DNA from: Kytococcus schroeteri
Lineage (GTDB): Bacteria; Actinomycetota; Actinomycetes; Actinomycetales; Dermatophilaceae
NCBI RefSeq assembly: GCF_042433515.1
Contig: NZ_JBHLVH010000003.1
Coordinates: forward strand, 1-64,000
DNA length: 64,000 nt
Direction of reading: 5' to 3'
Positions 61,717 through 64,000 of the stretch are shown in pieces (position 1 is the stretch's first letter; the number at the start of each line of letters is the position of its first letter). The translations under genes and the position numbers were made by a program. The notes under the pieces are model-generated. The model searched no databases. It was not told where the DNA came from and worked only from the letters and a program-made list of their open reading frames with translations.

Positions 61717-62697
61717 TCAGCCCTCGGCGCCCTCCGCGGCGATCCGCGCGCGCTCGCGGGAGATCTCGTACAGGGTGACCGCGGCGGCGGTGCCGGCGTT
61801 GAGCGACTCAGTGAGCCCCGACATCGGGATGTTGACGACCTGGTCGCACAGCTCACGGGTGAGGCGGGAGAGCCCCTTGCCCTCCGAGCCCACCACGACC
61901 ACCAGCGGGTCCGGGGCCAGCGGCAGGCCGGGGAGGTCCACGTCACCGTCGGCGTCCAGGCCCACCACGAACACGCCCTGCGAGCGCAGGTCCTGCAGCG
62001 CGCGGTTGAGATTGGTCACGCGGGCCACGGGAAGGCGCGCGGCCGCGCCGGCCGAGGTGCGCCAGGCCGCGGCGGTGACGCCGGCCGAGCGACGCTCGGG
62101 CACGATCACCCCGTGCGCCCCGAAGGCCGCCGCCGAGCGGATGATGGCGCCCAGGTTGCGCGGGTCGGTGATGCCGTCCAGGGCCACGAACAGCGGCGTG
62201 ACGTCCGCGGTCCGGTCGAGCAGGTCCTCCAGGTCCGGGTACTCGTACGGCGGCACCTGCAGCACCAGGCCCTGGTGCACCTCGCCGTCGGAGAGGCGGT
62301 CCAGCTCCGGGCGGCCGGCCTCCAGCATCGGCAGGCCCCGCTCGGAGGCCAGGCGCAGCGCCTCCTTGACGCGGTCGTCGGAGTCGATGGTGGACGCCAC
62401 GTAGAGGTGCGTGGCCGGCACCGCGGTGCGCAGCGCCTCGAGCACCGCGTTGCGGCCGATCACCAGCTCCGTGGAGTCCTTGCCGCTACGGGCCTTGCTG
62501 CGGCTCGGACGCTGCGGGCCGGCGGCCTTGGCCAGCCGCCGGGCGCGCTTGGCCGCCGGGTGGTACTCGCGGTCCTCGGCCCTGGGCGTGGGGCCCTTGC
62601 CCCGCAGGCCCTTGCGGCGGTGCCCGCCGGACCCGACCTGCATGCCCTTCTTGTTGTCCTTGCGCACCGCTCCACGGCGCGACGAGTTGCCTCGCAC
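61717..62697 (-). CDS. rlmB: 23S rRNA 2'-O-methyltransferase (RlmB/TrmH family)
   Basis: 326 residues. A basic N-terminal extension of about 70 residues is followed by the SpoU substrate-binding domain (VIGRNAVLEALRTAVPATHL) and the knotted methyltransferase with DGITDPRNLGAIIRSAAAFG, VVGSEGKGLSRL and VNIPMSGLTESLNAGTAAAV (motifs 1-3). RlmB methylates G2251 of 23S rRNA in E. coli. GTG 62697 with GGAGG that overlaps the end of cysS, so the two are coupled. Confidence 0.94.
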   Translation of the reverse strand: MRGNSSRRGAVRKDNKKGMQVGSGGHRRKGLRGKGPTPRAEDREYHPAAKRARRLAKAAGPQRPSRSKARSGKDSTELVIGRNAVLEALRTAVPATHLYVASTIDSDDRVKEALRLASERGLPMLEAGRPELDRLSDGEVHQGLVLQVPPYEYPDLEDLLDRTADVTPLFVALDGITDPRNLGAIIRSAAAFGAHGVIVPERRSAGVTAAAWRTSAGAAARLPVARVTNLNRALQDLRSQGVFVVGLDADGDVDLPGLPLAPDPLVVVVGSEGKGLSRLTRELCDQVVNIPMSGLTESLNAGTAAAVTLYEISRERARIAAEGAEG

Positions 62698-62699
62698 GG

Positions 62700-64000
62700 T
62701 CAGGCCTCCTTGGTGGTCGTCAGGTCCCAGGTGGCACCCTGCGGGCCGTCCTCCACCACGATGCCGAGGGCGGCCAGCTGGTCGCGGACCGCGTCGGCCG
62801 CGGCGAAGTCCTTGGCGGCACGGGCGGCCGCACGGGCCTCCAGGCGCTCGGCCACCAGGCCCTCCAGGGCGCGGCGCGCGGCGTCGTCGCCCCCGCCGGC
62901 GGCACCGACGGCCCACTGCGGGTCGAGCGGGTCAAGACCCAGCACCTCCAGCATCGCGGCCACGGTGACCGCGGCCTGCCCGGCCGCTGCCGGGTCCGGG
63001 GTGCCGGCCAGGGCGCTGTTGCCCCGGCGCACCTGCTCGAACACCACGGCCAGGGCGGCCGAGACGTTCACGTCGTCGTCCAGGGCGGCCGCGAACTCCG
63101 CCGGCAGCTCGGCGGTGAGCGCCTGCTCGCGCGCGTCCCCCGCCGCGAGCCCGGCCACGCCGAGCGCACGGGTGAGGAAGTTCTCCACCCGCTCCACCTG
63201 GGCGGTGGCCTCGGCCAGCGAGCCCTCGGTGTACTCCAGCGCAGAGCGGTAGTGCACTGTGGCCAGCAGCCAGCGCACGGCCAGCGGGCGGTAGGTCTTG
63301 GTCAGCTCGGCCACGGTGAGGGTGTTGCCGAGCGACTTGCTCATCTTCTCGCCGCCGGTGGTGAGCATGCCGTTGTGCAGCCAGAAGTTGGCGAAACCGA
63401 AGCCTGCCGCACGCGACTGCGCCTGCTCGTTCTCGTGGTGCGGGAAGCGCAGGTCGTTGCCGCCCCCGTGGATGTCGAACTCCTCGCCCAGCCAGCGCCA
63501 GGACATGGCCGAGCACTCCAGGTGCCAGCCCGGGCGGCCGCGCCCCCACGGGGTGGGCCAGGTGGCGGTGTGCGGCTCGTCGGCCTTGGCGCCCTTCCAC
63601 AGCGCGAAGTCGCGGGGGTCCCGCTTGCCGCGCGGGTCGGCGTCGGTGGCCGGCGCCATGTCGTCGATCCGCTGGCGGGTCAGCTCGCCGTAGTCGGCCC
63701 AGGAGCGCACGTCGAAGTACACGTCGCCGGAGCCGTCGGCCGCCGGGTAGGCGTGGCCCCGCTCGATGAGGCGCTCCATGAGCTCGATCATGTCCGGCAC
63801 GTGGCCGGTGGCGCGGGGCTCGTAGGAGGGCGGGCGCACCCCGATGGTCTCCAGCGCCGCGGTGGTCTCGCGCTCGTAGCGCTGGCTCCACTCGTTCCAC
63901 GGCACGCCGTTCTCGGCGGACTTGGCCAGGATCTTGTCGTCGATGTCAGTCACGTTGCGCACCAGCGTGACCTCCAGGCCGTGGCCACGCTCCATCCACC
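62700..64000 (-). CDS. cysS: cysteinyl-tRNA synthetase, N-terminus beyond the window
   Basis: The visible 433 or so residues run from GHGLEVTLVRNVTDIDDKIL to the stop. Present are the zinc and catalytic features WHLECSAMSWRWLGEEFDIH and GGGNDLRFPHHENEQAQS, the KMSKS loop GEKMSKSLGNTLT, and the C-terminal helical domain. The HIGH motif and first 50-70 residues lie past the right edge. In actinobacteria cysS is typically followed by rlmB, as here. Confidence 0.96.
   Translation of the reverse strand, partial: WMERGHGLEVTLVRNVTDIDDKILAKSAENGVPWNEWSQRYERETTAALETIGVRPPSYEPRATGHVPDMIELMERLIERGHAYPAADGSGDVYFDVRSWADYGELTRQRIDDMAPATDADPRGKRDPRDFALWKGAKADEPHTATWPTPWGRGRPGWHLECSAMSWRWLGEEFDIHGGGNDLRFPHHENEQAQSRAAGFGFANFWLHNGMLTTGGEKMSKSLGNTLTVAELTKTYRPLAVRWLLATVHYRSALEYTEGSLAEATAQVERVENFLTRALGVAGLAAGDAREQALTAELPAEFAAALDDDVNVSAALAVVFEQVRRGNSALAGTPDPAAAGQAAVTVAAMLEVLGLDPLDPQWAVGAAGGGDDAARRALEGLVAERLEARAAARAAKDFAAADAVRDQLAALGIVVEDGPQGATWDLTTTKEA

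Overview
The window is about 70% GC and reads as an actinobacterial chromosome, most likely Micrococcales and close to Kytococcus or Dermacoccus. That assignment is an inference from gene content: an rrn leader of actinobacterial type, DUF6318 lipoprotein, paired Rpf proteins with c-di-AMP riboswitches, a PASTA-less Ser/Thr kinase, OtsAB, and many leaderless genes with a TANNNT box six bases before the start codon. Genes are packed, with many 4-base ATGA/GTGA overlaps.

Layout. 1-350: promoters and leader of an rRNA operon whose 16S gene lies off the left edge (minus strand). 351-4480: a scarred island. It holds a C-terminal hutU fragment, a low-GC pair (secreted protein plus small partner), two ISL3-type terminal repeats with a truncated transposase carrying a stop codon, and an orphan gene. 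4485-6197: intact hutU. 6386-16557: a complete selenocysteine module (selB, selA, tRNA-Sec, selD) beside the gene that needs it, a three-subunit formate dehydrogenase whose alpha subunit has an in-frame UGA at codon 189 followed by a SECIS-like hairpin. 16760-18393: DUF6318 lipoprotein and PKD-like protein. 18609-22761: hutH, a PutP-type symporter and a divergent IclR regulator. An 18-bp palindrome upstream of hutH recurs upstream of hutU, so the split hut genes probably share a regulator. 22929-24827: DyP peroxidase and PCuAC copper lipoprotein. 24987-25967: quinone oxidoreductase. 26007-29241: a decaying ABC export operon with a frameshifted FtsX permease and a small secreted protein interrupted by UGA. 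29422-30429: P1 peptidase. 30432-33475: lutABC lactate oxidation with the tail of a deleted lactate permease. 33516-37487: ABC exporter divergent from a NarL-type two-component system. 37807-39609: BCCT transporter. 39635-44827: five-gene peptide/nickel-type ABC importer. 44814-49322: flavoprotein dehydrogenase, MFS transporter, ArsR-type regulator, AbiEi/DUF559 protein. 49518-50952: khtT followed by a khtU-zwf chimera. 50956-54640: thioredoxin, VOC, MBL, NAD-binding and LLM proteins. 54702-54777: tRNA-Thr. 54889-57219: twin rpf genes under c-di-AMP riboswitches. 57357-61694: membrane Ser/Thr kinase and otsAB. 61717-64000: rlmB and cysS (cut by the right edge).

Two themes stand out. First, an intact selenoprotein system sits next to its substrate enzyme. 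Second, there are at least six independent gene remains (hutU fragment, transposase, lactate permease tail, frameshifted permease, UGA-interrupted secreted peptide, khtU-zwf fusion), which suggests ongoing gene loss. No CRISPR array or prophage was seen. All family assignments come from reading motifs in the translated sequence; no database search was run.
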